From Arsenophonus sp. aPb (lineage in GTDB: Bacteria > Pseudomonadota > Gammaproteobacteria > Enterobacterales > Enterobacteriaceae), in NCBI RefSeq assembly GCF_029873475.1, contig NZ_CP123499.1, forward strand, positions 434,001-498,000: a DNA stretch of 64,000 nt. The letters are read 5' to 3'. A program made the position numbers and the translations under genes. The notes under the pieces are model-generated. The model was given only the letters and a program-made list of their open reading frames with translations. It made no database searches and had not been told where the DNA came from. Shown one piece after another: positions 26,140 through 36,114 of the stretch. Within the stretch, counting starts at the first letter, position 1. The number at the start of each line of letters is the position of its first letter.

Positions 26140-27219
26140 ATGGAGCTGACAGTACTTGACTTTGATCGCTTGATGTTGAAGCACTCTGATGAGCTACCGG
26201 CAGGAGAAAACATTGAATACCAGCCGATATTTGAGCAGATAAATCAGGCACGAGAAAGTGATGATGATCTACAGCTAGAAGATATGTGGTCTTGTGAAGT
26301 TCGGCAAACCGATTGGCGTCAAGTTTCGCTGCTTTGTACTGAAGTGTTGGAAAAGCATAGCAAAGATTTACAGATAGCTTGCTGGTTAACCCAAGCACAA
26401 GCTAAATTGCATGGTTTGGCGGGAATGGCGGTTGGTGTCGCATTAATTAGCCGTTTATGTGAAACATTTTGGCCGATACTTTGGCCTAAATTGGATGAAG
26501 AAGAAGGTGGCTATGGGCCGGATATCCGACTAGCGCGATTAAATTGGTTAGATAATCGATTAAGTCACCTATTGCAGGATTGGCCACTGACTGATGACGG
26601 TAAGTTGAATGTTAGGCAGTGGGCTCGAGTACAACATTATGAACATAGTGTTGCTGTTAATACTGAAGTTAGAAAGCCGCTCCAGGATGATGGTTATTTC
26701 GGTATAGCTGATTGTGAAGAGAGTATTCGCCATACGTCGTCATCCCATGTCAATCATCTGCTCGAGCAAATTCAGACGTTACAAACCTCGCTGCTGACGC
26801 TACAGACAATATTGAAAAATTTTTGTGGTGAAAATGTCATTGTTATGAGTGATAGCTTACGCCAGGTAGAGGAAGTGCAAAGCTTATTGTCCCGCTTTTA
26901 TCAAGATCGGTTGCCACAAGCGATAGTTGAAGAACAGCAGCATGAGCAAATCAAAACAGATAGTGATACACAATTGAATAATCCATCACTCAACCGCCCC
27001 TATTCGCACCTGGAAAATAGAAAACAGGCGATAGAGCAGATGTTAACCATTGCACAATATTTTCGTAGTAATGAACCGACCAGCCCAGTCCCTTATTTAT
27101 TAGAACGGGCGGCCAGTTGGGCAAATATGGAAATAGCGCAATGGTTAGCGGAAATGTTAGTCGATAACGATTCGACACTAAGGGATATGATGAGAGTGAT
27201 TAAAGGGTCAGAAAATTAA
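26140..27219 (+). CDS. tssA: TssA, T6SS cap/priming protein
   Basis: 359 residues. The N-terminal ImpA domain is visible (CWLTQAQAKLHGLAGMAVGVALISRLCETFWPILWPKLDEEEGG), and the C-terminal ordered segment NRKQAIEQMLTIAQYFRSNEPTSPVPYLLERA is the conserved TssA pattern for the class with a short C-terminal VasJ-like domain. TssA primes the baseplate and tracks tube/sheath growth. The upstream start overlaps PAAR; ATG 26140 has GGAGAG at good distance. Confidence 0.85.
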   Translation: MELTVLDFDRLMLKHSDELPAGENIEYQPIFEQINQARESDDDLQLEDMWSCEVRQTDWRQVSLLCTEVLEKHSKDLQIACWLTQAQAKLHGLAGMAVGVALISRLCETFWPILWPKLDEEEGGYGPDIRLARLNWLDNRLSHLLQDWPLTDDGKLNVRQWARVQHYEHSVAVNTEVRKPLQDDGYFGIADCEESIRHTSSSHVNHLLEQIQTLQTSLLTLQTILKNFCGENVIVMSDSLRQVEEVQSLLSRFYQDRLPQAIVEEQQHEQIKTDSDTQLNNPSLNRPYSHLENRKQAIEQMLTIAQYFRSNEPTSPVPYLLERAASWANMEIAQWLAEMLVDNDSTLRDMMRVIKGSEN

Positions 27220-27237
27220 TCTAAGTGGGATGAAGAC

Positions 27238-27885
27238 ATGAATCGAACCAAAATTTGCCTTCGTTTGCTAGTCATATTGGTTCTAATGGGAAATGTTACG
27301 GGTTGCAATTCACCTTATTCTACCGAACAACAACGTCAAACAGCGATCGAACAAGCGTTAGCCACCTTTGCTAGCGATGCAATTAATATTGATATGATAG
27401 CAGATCCGCAATTGAATGCGTTTAATCGAGTACCCAATAGTTGTACGGTACTGATTATTCAAGCCGAAAGGCGTGACCAGTTAGAAGGTTTATTAAATAA
27501 TCCTTCGTTGTTACGCAATCTTTTTGCTCGCGCCGGCGGTAGTGAAAATATTCTTAAATTGGATAGCTATGTCATGATGCCGGGACAACGCGTGACATTA
27601 CATCTTGATCGCGTAGAGCAAGCGCGTTATGTGGCATTGATAGCGGGTTATTATCCGCTGCCGAATGAGAGGCATGCGCGGATTTTTTCTATTCCTGTCG
27701 AATTAAGCTCACAGGGTTGGTGGAATAAGCGTTGGCAAGCCCATTTTATTCCCATCAATATTGAAATTACGCTAGGTGAGGCGACTATTGTTCGCAGTAA
27801 TAAATCGATTAGACGACCGAGTGACGATGTCGTTTTTCCCTCCAAATCGGCAACGGGAAAAGCGAGTAAATCTATCATAAGATAA
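27238..27885 (+). CDS. tssJ: TssJ, T6SS outer-membrane lipoprotein
   Basis: 215 residues. The N-terminus is a lipoprotein signal with lipobox VTGC (Cys23). A SciN-type beta-sandwich follows with FARAGGSENILKLDSYVMMPGQRVTLHLDR. It anchors TssM to the outer membrane. It lies between tssA and tssK, and the C-terminal region is longer than in E. coli TssJ (about 178 residues) because of a basic Ser/Lys-rich tail. Confidence 0.92.
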   Translation: MNRTKICLRLLVILVLMGNVTGCNSPYSTEQQRQTAIEQALATFASDAINIDMIADPQLNAFNRVPNSCTVLIIQAERRDQLEGLLNNPSLLRNLFARAGGSENILKLDSYVMMPGQRVTLHLDRVEQARYVALIAGYYPLPNERHARIFSIPVELSSQGWWNKRWQAHFIPINIEITLGEATIVRSNKSIRRPSDDVVFPSKSATGKASKSIIR

Positions 27886-27960
27886 CTAGTTAAAATTGCG
27901 CAACATAGCGTGCAGCGATGAGATATCCAGCGGTTGTCAGCGATATTTTAGGGAAAAATT

Positions 27961-29358
27961 ATGCTTGATTATAAACCCATATATTGGTTTAGCGGATTGT
28001 ATTTACAACCGCAGCATTTACAAACACAGCAACTACATGATGAATATTGGCGTGCTCGCTATCAATTATTGACCCAACCTTGGGCCTGGGGGGTAATAAA
28101 TATCAGTTTTCATCAAGCTGCATTACATGATGAAGAATTACGTATTTATGAAGGGCAATTTATCTTGCCAAATGGTGTTTATGCTGATTGTAATGTCAAT
28201 GCCATCGTTGCTCCTCGTTCATTACGAGATTGCTGGCAAGTAAGAGAAAAATCAGTACTGGTTTATATTGGCTTAAGACAGATTAGTCATAATCAAAATA
28301 ATGTTACTTGTGTGGCAAAAGCCAGTGAGATCACTGAACAGACAACGCGCTGGGTCAGTTGGCCGACGGAGCAGCCCATCAGAGATCTGTATGGTAATGG
28401 TACTGAAGTTCAGCTACAGCAGATGTCATATAACTTACGCTTTTTTCTACACGACGAAATAGCGCAATTAACCGGTTATACGCTATTGCCGATAGGTCGA
28501 TTACGTCAGGGATCTAAGGGTATTGAATGGGATAGTGATTACTTCCCGCCAAGCATGACGTTGAAAGCGGTGCCCTGGTTATGGCAGCGAATTGATAATT
28601 TATGTTTAGAACTAACTGGACGTCTTCATCAATTTGAAGAATTTAAACGACCACCGATGGTGGAGAGCGGTGAATTAAACCAGCGAAAAGATATTTTACT
28701 ATTAGCAATGCGTACCTTGTCGCGTTATGTCATTCGATTGCAGCATTATAAGGAAGCGCAAGATATTCATCCATGGAAAATAGTCGGCCTATTAAAAGAG
28801 TTGATAGCTGAACTCACTTGTTTTACTGATCTTTGCTCATTTAACGGCGTATGCCAATGGGATAACACCGTTGCGCCTAGTTATGATCATCATGATATTG
28901 CGGCAAGCCTGAAGTTATGTGAACGTAAGATTATGAGATTACTAGATAATTTGATGATCAAGCAGGATAGCGTTATTTCATTCGCTAAACAGAGTGAAGG
29001 TTATTTTTCTGCCAATTGGCGATTGGCGCCGCAAGAAAACTATGTTGCTATTTATTTAGTCATGCGTTCAGAACAATTTGTTCAGCAGGAATATGAAGTG
29101 CCTGACGATAGGTTGATAAAAATGGCAGCCAAAAGTCAGATCGACACCATCATTACTCGCTCTTTAGCTGGGGTACGGCTTCATTATCAAATTATCCCAC
29201 CGCAAGGGTTACCCCAAAAATTGAATAGCCGTTATTTCAAGGTAGAAGAGCATAGTCCTGCCTGGGAAGAAATTAAAAACAGCGGCAATATCATACTGCA
29301 TTGGCCAGAAGCACCGGAAGATTTACAGATAGATTTGATATTGGCCAGGAGTTACTAG
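27961..29358 (+). CDS. tssK: TssK, T6SS baseplate protein linking to the membrane complex
   Basis: 465 residues starting YKPIYWFSGLYLQPQHLQTQQLH, the characteristic TssK opening. The later VPDDRLIKMAAKSQIDTIITRSLAGVRLHYQIIPPQGLP block is also typical. TssK links the TssEFG baseplate to TssL and TssM. It has AGGGA before its ATG and is directly adjacent to tssL. Confidence 0.95.
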   Translation: MLDYKPIYWFSGLYLQPQHLQTQQLHDEYWRARYQLLTQPWAWGVINISFHQAALHDEELRIYEGQFILPNGVYADCNVNAIVAPRSLRDCWQVREKSVLVYIGLRQISHNQNNVTCVAKASEITEQTTRWVSWPTEQPIRDLYGNGTEVQLQQMSYNLRFFLHDEIAQLTGYTLLPIGRLRQGSKGIEWDSDYFPPSMTLKAVPWLWQRIDNLCLELTGRLHQFEEFKRPPMVESGELNQRKDILLLAMRTLSRYVIRLQHYKEAQDIHPWKIVGLLKELIAELTCFTDLCSFNGVCQWDNTVAPSYDHHDIAASLKLCERKIMRLLDNLMIKQDSVISFAKQSEGYFSANWRLAPQENYVAIYLVMRSEQFVQQEYEVPDDRLIKMAAKSQIDTIITRSLAGVRLHYQIIPPQGLPQKLNSRYFKVEEHSPAWEEIKNSGNIILHWPEAPEDLQIDLILARSY

Positions 29359-29982
29359 ATGTACTTAGTCGATTTTTATAGGCCAGTTTTTCACCGAGTA
29401 CTGTTGATTGTGCAACAAACTGAACAATATAGCGATACATTACGAGAAACGGTAAAAACGATGTTAGTTAAGGCACAGGAAAATGCACTGATGCAGGGTT
29501 ATGACAAACAAGATATCGATGATGCACATTTTGCCGTGTTGGTTTGGGTTGATGAGATGATATTAAATGCTGGCGCTCAATGGCTCGAACAATGGCGCCT
29601 TTCATCGCTGCAACAGCTAAGTTATGACTCTACCTTGGGCGGATTAACCTTTTTTGAGCGATTAAAGTCGATGTCAATCGATCGTTTCCAAGCTAGGTTG
29701 GTTTATCTTTGTTGTTTGCTGTGTGGTTTTCGCGGCCGTTATGCTACCGATGGCGAAATAGCGTTACATCATCTTATTGATCAGGAGATTGATAATTTAC
29801 CCAATCATCTTCGCCAGTTTATGACCAATAAAGATTTGAGTTTGATGCCAATATTATTTAATTATTCAGACAATCATGCTCAACCTATTATGAGCAAAGG
29901 ATGGGAACGGTGTCTTGCTATCAGCATAATATTAGCCTTGTATTTGCTCGCTTCGGTCTGCCTTTTTAATCTTGCTACTTAA
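29359..29982 (+). CDS. tssL: TssL, T6SS inner-membrane DotU-like protein
   Basis: 207 residues. The cytoplasmic DotU domain ends in one transmembrane helix (CLAISIILALYLLASVCLFN, near the C-terminus), the tail-anchor topology of TssL. FAVLVWVDEMILNAG and STLGGLTFFERL match the family; there is no peptidoglycan-binding OmpA extension. With TssJ and TssM it forms the membrane complex. The start abuts the tssK stop. Confidence 0.93.
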   Translation: MYLVDFYRPVFHRVLLIVQQTEQYSDTLRETVKTMLVKAQENALMQGYDKQDIDDAHFAVLVWVDEMILNAGAQWLEQWRLSSLQQLSYDSTLGGLTFFERLKSMSIDRFQARLVYLCCLLCGFRGRYATDGEIALHHLIDQEIDNLPNHLRQFMTNKDLSLMPILFNYSDNHAQPIMSKGWERCLAISIILALYLLASVCLFNLAT

Positions 29983-29999
29983 AAAATAAGAGAGTAGGA

Positions 30000-32900
30000 A
30001 TGAAAAAGTTTTTTTGCATCGTCGGTATATTATTGCTGATGATAAGTCTCTTATGTTTGTGTTTTGCGATGGTTGCCTGGTGGTCATGGCCAACACTAAT
30101 GGCACTATGGTTATTTTTAGGCTGTTTATGTGGTCTGCTAATAATATATGTCGGTGTATTAGTTATTCCTAAAATACAAAGATGGCTAAAACAGCAACTG
30201 GTAAAAAAACGCTATGGCAGTAACCGGCTGGAACGCCAGTTATGGCACCACTGGAAGCGTGGTGCAAGTATACAAAAACGCTGGTGGTTAACATGGCGAG
30301 AATATGCTCCACCATGGTATGTGGTATTAGGTATGCAAGGGGCTGGCCAACAAGGGTTATTAGCTGATAGCCAAATTCCTTCACTCGTGAGCTTGCAAAA
30401 TCATTCGATAAATGAACGGCAATTTAGTTGTCGCTGGTGGTTTTTTCGGCGTGCTATGTATCTGGTTATGTCCAGTTATTTTTTAACGGATAGACCATTG
30501 TATCGCCAGGCTTGGCAACGCTTAATCTATTGGTTTTCCAAGGTTCGACCGCCTACCGGTATCGTCCTTTGTCTACCCATGGATTTATTGTTGCATGCTA
30601 ATAATAAAATGCGTTTTCAGGCGGCGCGTTTGATGCGTGAACAATTAGCACTTTTACAGCAACGCTTGGGTTATCGTTTATCGATATGGGTGGTAGTTAC
30701 TCATAGTGAGTGCTTACCTGGATTCCATCTATGGAGTCGTCAATTATCTGAGCAGCAGCGGCAGCAGGTGCTAGGTGGCATGATTGACCAAGGGTTAGAT
30801 AGTAATTTTATTGGTGCGTTAGATAGCACGTTAGATTCAGTTGTTCAGGCGTTAAAGATCACCTGTTTGCGCCAATTGAATGATAATCGTATTACACCAC
30901 CCGCTGAGTTACTGATATTGCCTGAACAGATTAGGCAGCTGCAGCCGGCGTTGGAAGAGTATTTTCAGGCCCTGTTTGCTCCTGATCATTACCAGCAACA
31001 TAGTTTATTATGTGGTTTATTTTTTAGCGCAATAGAAAATAACGATAATGAGCCTGGAACGAAAAGTTTATTTAGTCAGCAATTACTAGAAAAAATATTG
31101 CCTGACCAAAAAAGCAAAAAACAGCTCCTGCTTAACGCTCGTTTTTGGCGGCGTCGCGCGTTGTATAGTTTATTAATTTTTAGCTTACTGTTTGGCGTGG
31201 CGCGATCATCATGGATCGCTTATGAAGATATGCTTAAGTTAGCTTGCGATCCTTTAAAGAGTGCCTTGGCATGTCGTTATGATCGTTATCAGCAAGCTGA
31301 GGCATGGCAGGAGCGTGGGATAGATCTATTTTCACCGCTGCGTTATCTGTTGCGTCAATATCTTGCGCAACAATATTTATATCTGCTAACAGATAAAAAT
31401 TATCATCCTAACCAAGTTATTAATAATCTAGCTTCCCGTTTTGCTAACAGTAATCATCAACAAAAGCGTCATCTTATTCTAAATTTGGTCCGTTTTATTA
31501 ATAGTGAGCAGGCAATGAGTCAAGGTGCCAGCTTAGTGCAATTGAGGCAGCTTCCTGCCTGGTCGGCAACTCAACTTCTGGGAGTGACGGCCGCTGTATC
31601 GCAAGATCAGTATATTGCCATACGTTTAGCGCAGTATCGTACCGGTCAAGCGCAGCAAGCAATATCTCAATGGCAGTCAGTGTTACAGCAACTATTAGAA
31701 AAAGATAACCATTGGTCATGGTTGTTGGATGATAATATTGTTGATAATGGTGACAAAGTTACCCTGGCAGATTTTTGGCCGCTAGATCGGAATAATGAAC
31801 AAAAATTGTCAGCCGAGGTTAAGGCGATTTATAGCCAAAACGGAGAAAAAGCAATACAGCTATTATTGGATGAAATAGCCTTAGCCGTTAATGATACCGC
31901 CCTCTTTTCCCAGCGGCGAAGTCAGTTTATCAGCAACTATCATCAACAATATCAATCCGCTTGGTTAACCTTGGCACAGGCGATGCCACAAGCAGAAAGT
32001 TACATCCGCGGTAAAAGTAATTGGCAACAATTAATGTTTGATACGGCGCAAAATGCCAGTCCTTATTTGCGCTTTTTTAATCGCCTGGCAATAGAAAGTG
32101 CCTCTATTCCACAATCAGAGCAACAATCTTGGCTAAGGGATCAATTGTCTTTGTGGCAATTACATAACTACTTGCCAAAAGGCAATTTTTTGCAGCAGTT
32201 GTCAATGCAAGAAAGTGTTTGGCGTCGATTTATCCAAACTAAGTTTGGGCGTTTACCACCAATTTCTATTCGTGTTGATCAACACGCGCTATTTCGTTAT
32301 CAAACCTGGCGTCAAATGCTGCAAAAAACCGTTCAATATGCCTTATTGGGGGATAATGAAGCAGAACAGCTAGTGAAAATTTCTCTTGGCGAAGAGCATG
32401 ATCAGCAAAACGGCAATTTACGCCTACTCGCTAATCAATTTGATTTATGGTGGCAGCCACTGCAGGTTAAAAACATGGCGCAGCGTGAACCACTATTACG
32501 GCATTTATGGCAGGGTGATAAGCGTTTGTTAGTAAGATTTGCGTTTTTTAGTGCGGCTGAGAAATTACAACAGCAGTGGGATAGCCAGGTTATTTGGCCA
32601 ATGAATAATGCCAATGATGATCAGCTATTAACGACAACAGAACAGATGGTGCGCTTGTCTGATTATAGTAAGCGTTTTATCAAAGAACATGCTAATTATG
32701 CATTGAATATCAATGGCCAAGGGATCTCACGCCGTTCTCTAGCCGGGATCAATTTTCCGGTTAATGAGGCATTTTTGCATTTTATTCGTCAGGTTGTGCG
32801 ACCTAATGATTTAGCGCCAGCCAGTGCGGATATTCGTAGACGGTTACAGGAGCAACGTGAGTTATTGCAAACTCGGCAGAGTGGGGAAAGAGATGCTGAG

Positions 32901-33467
32901 CAGAGTCAATGGGCAATGTTAACCTTCACGAGTCAGCCGGCAAGTGCTAATCGGCAAGCACAAGTTTTACCCATCGGTAGTCGCATTAGCTTAGATTGTC
33001 AGCAACAAATTCAGCAAATTAATAGTATCAATTTTAATGATAGCGCAACCATGCGCTGGCATCCGCAATGGTGCCAACGCATAAAAATTGATATTGATTT
33101 TCCTGGCTTTCAGCTAACGCAAATTTATAGTGGGCCAGAGAATATGGTTCGATTTATTCGAGCACTATCTCAAGGAGAATTGATCTTTAATGCGAAAGAT
33201 TTTACCCAACAATATACCGCATTAACATCATTAGGCATTAAGCGTATCACGGTACGTTATCTGTTAGATGGTGCGCCAGAGGCGCTGTCACTATACCAAC
33301 ACTGGTCACAGCAGCTAAAACAACAAAGGGATAAGCAACAACAACTGCAACAATTAGATCAACAATTGCTAAATTTAAATGCGCCAGCGGTACCCGTAAA
33401 GGGTTCGTTGTCATCGTTACCATTAGAAATTACTACTTTGTGGTATGAAATAAGGAATAATTCGTGA
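30000..33467 (+). CDS. tssM: TssM, T6SS inner-membrane IcmF-like protein
   Basis: 1155 residues. Two N-terminal transmembrane helices (about 5-27 and 32-55), a cytoplasmic part, a third helix near 388-410 (RRRALYSLLIFSLLFGVARS), then a long periplasmic domain ending close to residue 1155 that contacts TssJ. The Walker A position PWYVVLGMQGAGQQG (Gly111-Gly119) has Gln117-Gln118 where functional motifs carry K-[TS], so nucleotide binding is probably lost. It is followed with a 4-bp overlap by tssH. Confidence 0.92.
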   Translation: MKKFFCIVGILLLMISLLCLCFAMVAWWSWPTLMALWLFLGCLCGLLIIYVGVLVIPKIQRWLKQQLVKKRYGSNRLERQLWHHWKRGASIQKRWWLTWREYAPPWYVVLGMQGAGQQGLLADSQIPSLVSLQNHSINERQFSCRWWFFRRAMYLVMSSYFLTDRPLYRQAWQRLIYWFSKVRPPTGIVLCLPMDLLLHANNKMRFQAARLMREQLALLQQRLGYRLSIWVVVTHSECLPGFHLWSRQLSEQQRQQVLGGMIDQGLDSNFIGALDSTLDSVVQALKITCLRQLNDNRITPPAELLILPEQIRQLQPALEEYFQALFAPDHYQQHSLLCGLFFSAIENNDNEPGTKSLFSQQLLEKILPDQKSKKQLLLNARFWRRRALYSLLIFSLLFGVARSSWIAYEDMLKLACDPLKSALACRYDRYQQAEAWQERGIDLFSPLRYLLRQYLAQQYLYLLTDKNYHPNQVINNLASRFANSNHQQKRHLILNLVRFINSEQAMSQGASLVQLRQLPAWSATQLLGVTAAVSQDQYIAIRLAQYRTGQAQQAISQWQSVLQQLLEKDNHWSWLLDDNIVDNGDKVTLADFWPLDRNNEQKLSAEVKAIYSQNGEKAIQLLLDEIALAVNDTALFSQRRSQFISNYHQQYQSAWLTLAQAMPQAESYIRGKSNWQQLMFDTAQNASPYLRFFNRLAIESASIPQSEQQSWLRDQLSLWQLHNYLPKGNFLQQLSMQESVWRRFIQTKFGRLPPISIRVDQHALFRYQTWRQMLQKTVQYALLGDNEAEQLVKISLGEEHDQQNGNLRLLANQFDLWWQPLQVKNMAQREPLLRHLWQGDKRLLVRFAFFSAAEKLQQQWDSQVIWPMNNANDDQLLTTTEQMVRLSDYSKRFIKEHANYALNINGQGISRRSLAGINFPVNEAFLHFIRQVVRPNDLAPASADIRRRLQEQRELLQTRQSGERDAEQSQWAMLTFTSQPASANRQAQVLPIGSRISLDCQQQIQQINSINFNDSATMRWHPQWCQRIKIDIDFPGFQLTQIYSGPENMVRFIRALSQGELIFNAKDFTQQYTALTSLGIKRITVRYLLDGAPEALSLYQHWSQQLKQQRDKQQQLQQLDQQLLNLNAPAVPVKGSLSSLPLEITTLWYEIRNNS

Positions 33468-36010
33468 GCAGTAATTTAAAACAGATTATTAATAATCTTT
33501 CGCTGCCGGCACGTGAGTGTCTGGATAGTGCGGCCAGTTTAGCGGTTAGTCACACTCACCATGAGATAGAGAGTGAGCATTTACTACTAATTTTATTAGA
33601 AAAACAGACCCAATTAGTGGAACAGCTCTGTTATCACGCTAATGGGGATGCATTGAAGTTATTAGAAGCTTGTCAATCTTCTTTAGCTCAATTGCGTAGC
33701 GGATGTCATCGAGCGCCAGTATTTTCTATTATGCTGACGGATTGGTTAGAGAGTGCCTGGATGTATGCCACTATCCGCTGGCAGATGGATAAACTATCAC
33801 CCTTATTATTATTGGCTACTTTGCTGGCAGAACGTAAATTGCATCAGGGATTACCACTATATCTACAACAAGCACTGCAAATTAATGGTGAGCTATTGGA
33901 CAAAGCCGTTGAAATGATGATGCAGCAACCTATTACTCCCTCTGATGCTAAAGATCAAGCATCGGCCTTAATGAAATATGCTCACCATTTAACTCAGGCA
34001 GCGCGTGACAATAAATTGGATCCGGTACTCGGACGAGAAAAAGAGATCCGTCAACTGATTGATATCTTGTTGCGTCGTCGGCAAAACAATCCATTACTCA
34101 CGGGAGAAGCAGGGGTTGGTAAAACTGCATTAGTTGAGGGATTGGCGCAACGTATTGTGGCCGGGAATATTCCGGCCGCGCTAGCGAATGTAGAACTATT
34201 TACGCTAGATTTTGGTTTATTACAGGCTGGTGCCAGTATCAAAGGCGAATTTGAAAATCGTTTGCAACAATTATTAGATGAAGTAAAAAATTATCCGTTA
34301 CCAATTATTTTATTCATTGATGAAGCGCACACCTTAATTGGCGCAGGTGGCCAAGCAGGACAAAATGATGCGGCAAATTTATTAAAGCCGGCGTTAGCCA
34401 GAGGGGAACTGCGTACTATCGCCGCGACGACGCAAGCGGAATACAAAAAATATTTTGAAAAAGATGCGGCACTGGCGCGTCGTTTCCAACTGATCAAAGT
34501 GGATGAGCCTACACAGGAAGTTGCCATCGCCATGCTGCGTGCTATGGTGCCGATGATGGAACAACATCATGGTGTAAGAATTTTAGAGAGCGCAGTTACG
34601 GAAGCGGTCCAATTAGCAGCTCGTTATATTACTGGTCGCCAATTACCAGATAAGTCAGTTACCTTGCTGGATAGTGCTTGCGCAAGGGTCGCTATTTCTC
34701 AATGTGGTGAGCCCGGACCTATAGAAGATCTGCGGGCAATGTTGGCGCAGCGAAATGTTGAACGTCAATCACTTCTGCGCGAAGGTTCCCCTGAGCATGA
34801 AAATATCAGCCGTCATATCCAGCAGTTACAAACTTCGCTAAATGCGCTATTACCCGAATATTACCAGCAACAACGTCTGGTGCAGGCAATCAAAGCAGCG
34901 GGTGAAAATGAGATAGAAATTGCCCCATTACGGCGTGAATTACATGCAAGGCATCAACAACATGCCTATGTATTTGATTGTGTCGATGCAGCTTGTGTGG
35001 CGGACATTGTTTCTGGCTGGACAGGCATTCCATTGGGCCGAATGGTGGAAAATGAACGTGATGTACTCATTAATCTTGAGCAACGCTTAGCTAGCCGAAT
35101 TATGGGGCAAGATCATGCTTTAGCGCAGATTGCCCGTCAAATACGCATTGCTAAAGCACAACTGGCAGATCCCCAGAAACCTTGCGGTGTTTTTATGTTA
35201 GTCGGCCCGTCAGGTGTCGGAAAGACAGAAACAGCAATCGCATTAGCCCATGAGATGTATGGTGGTGAGCGAAGTATGATCACCGTTAATATGTCAGAAT
35301 ATCAAGAAGCGCATTCGGTTGCTGGTTTAAAAGGGGCACCACCAGGTTATGTCGGCTATGGGCAGGGTGGAGTATTTACTGAATCTGTGCGAAGACGCCC
35401 TTATAGTGTGATTTTATTAGATGAAGTTGAGAAAGCGCACCCAGATGTGCTGGAGTTATTTTTTCAAGTTTTTGATAAAGGTATAATGGAGGATGCAGAA
35501 GGGCAACGTATCGATTTTCGCAATAGCTTGATTATTTTAACTTCAAATGTAGGTTCTGAATTAATCATGCGGGCGATGCGGCAAGGAGTGAAAGAAGGGG
35601 ATACGGTTCGATCAGCAGAACTGGATGATATTCAGCAATTTTTACACCCTGAGTTGAAACGTTTTTTCCCTGCCGCGTTCCTAGGACGTTTACAAGTAAT
35701 CCCTTACTTACCGGTAGAAGGTGAAGTTTTACAAAAAATTATCCGGCATAAATTGGCCAAAATTGTTGTAAGATTTGAGAAGGCAACTCAGTTGCTACTG
35801 AGTTACTCTGATAGCTTGGTAGAATATCTGGCAGGTCATTGCTTAATAGCAGAAAGTGGTGCTCGAGAAATTGATAATTTATTATTGCAGCAGGTATTGC
35901 CCTTATTATCAGATAGTCTTTTGTCTGGGGATATGGTCAATAGATCCCATATTTATCTGGATGTGCAAGATAATAGGGTATGCTTCAACGCTATATCGTC
36001 AGATAAATAA
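33464..36010 (+). CDS. tssH: TssH (ClpV), T6SS sheath-recycling AAA+ ATPase
   Basis: 848 residues, GTG start overlapping the tssM stop as GTGA, ribosome-binding site AAGGA. An N-terminal Clp-N pair (about 1-150) is followed by AAA domain 1 with Walker A GEAGVGKT (about Gly214) and Walker B FIDEAHTLIGAG, a middle coiled-coil, and AAA domain 2 with Walker A GPSGVGKT (about Gly581) and Walker B LLDEVEKAH. It disassembles contracted TssBC sheaths. This is the last core T6SS gene in the operon. Confidence 0.96.
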   Translation: MSSNLKQIINNLSLPARECLDSAASLAVSHTHHEIESEHLLLILLEKQTQLVEQLCYHANGDALKLLEACQSSLAQLRSGCHRAPVFSIMLTDWLESAWMYATIRWQMDKLSPLLLLATLLAERKLHQGLPLYLQQALQINGELLDKAVEMMMQQPITPSDAKDQASALMKYAHHLTQAARDNKLDPVLGREKEIRQLIDILLRRRQNNPLLTGEAGVGKTALVEGLAQRIVAGNIPAALANVELFTLDFGLLQAGASIKGEFENRLQQLLDEVKNYPLPIILFIDEAHTLIGAGGQAGQNDAANLLKPALARGELRTIAATTQAEYKKYFEKDAALARRFQLIKVDEPTQEVAIAMLRAMVPMMEQHHGVRILESAVTEAVQLAARYITGRQLPDKSVTLLDSACARVAISQCGEPGPIEDLRAMLAQRNVERQSLLREGSPEHENISRHIQQLQTSLNALLPEYYQQQRLVQAIKAAGENEIEIAPLRRELHARHQQHAYVFDCVDAACVADIVSGWTGIPLGRMVENERDVLINLEQRLASRIMGQDHALAQIARQIRIAKAQLADPQKPCGVFMLVGPSGVGKTETAIALAHEMYGGERSMITVNMSEYQEAHSVAGLKGAPPGYVGYGQGGVFTESVRRRPYSVILLDEVEKAHPDVLELFFQVFDKGIMEDAEGQRIDFRNSLIILTSNVGSELIMRAMRQGVKEGDTVRSAELDDIQQFLHPELKRFFPAAFLGRLQVIPYLPVEGEVLQKIIRHKLAKIVVRFEKATQLLLSYSDSLVEYLAGHCLIAESGAREIDNLLLQQVLPLLSDSLLSGDMVNRSHIYLDVQDNRVCFNAISSDK

Positions 36011-36114
36011 GCAGTAATAAATATAAATAACCAAAGATAAATAATTTATTGGTATTTTTTGTTGATTGGTATAATTTCTATCAAAATAATAGGCAATATA
36101 ATTAGAATAATATA

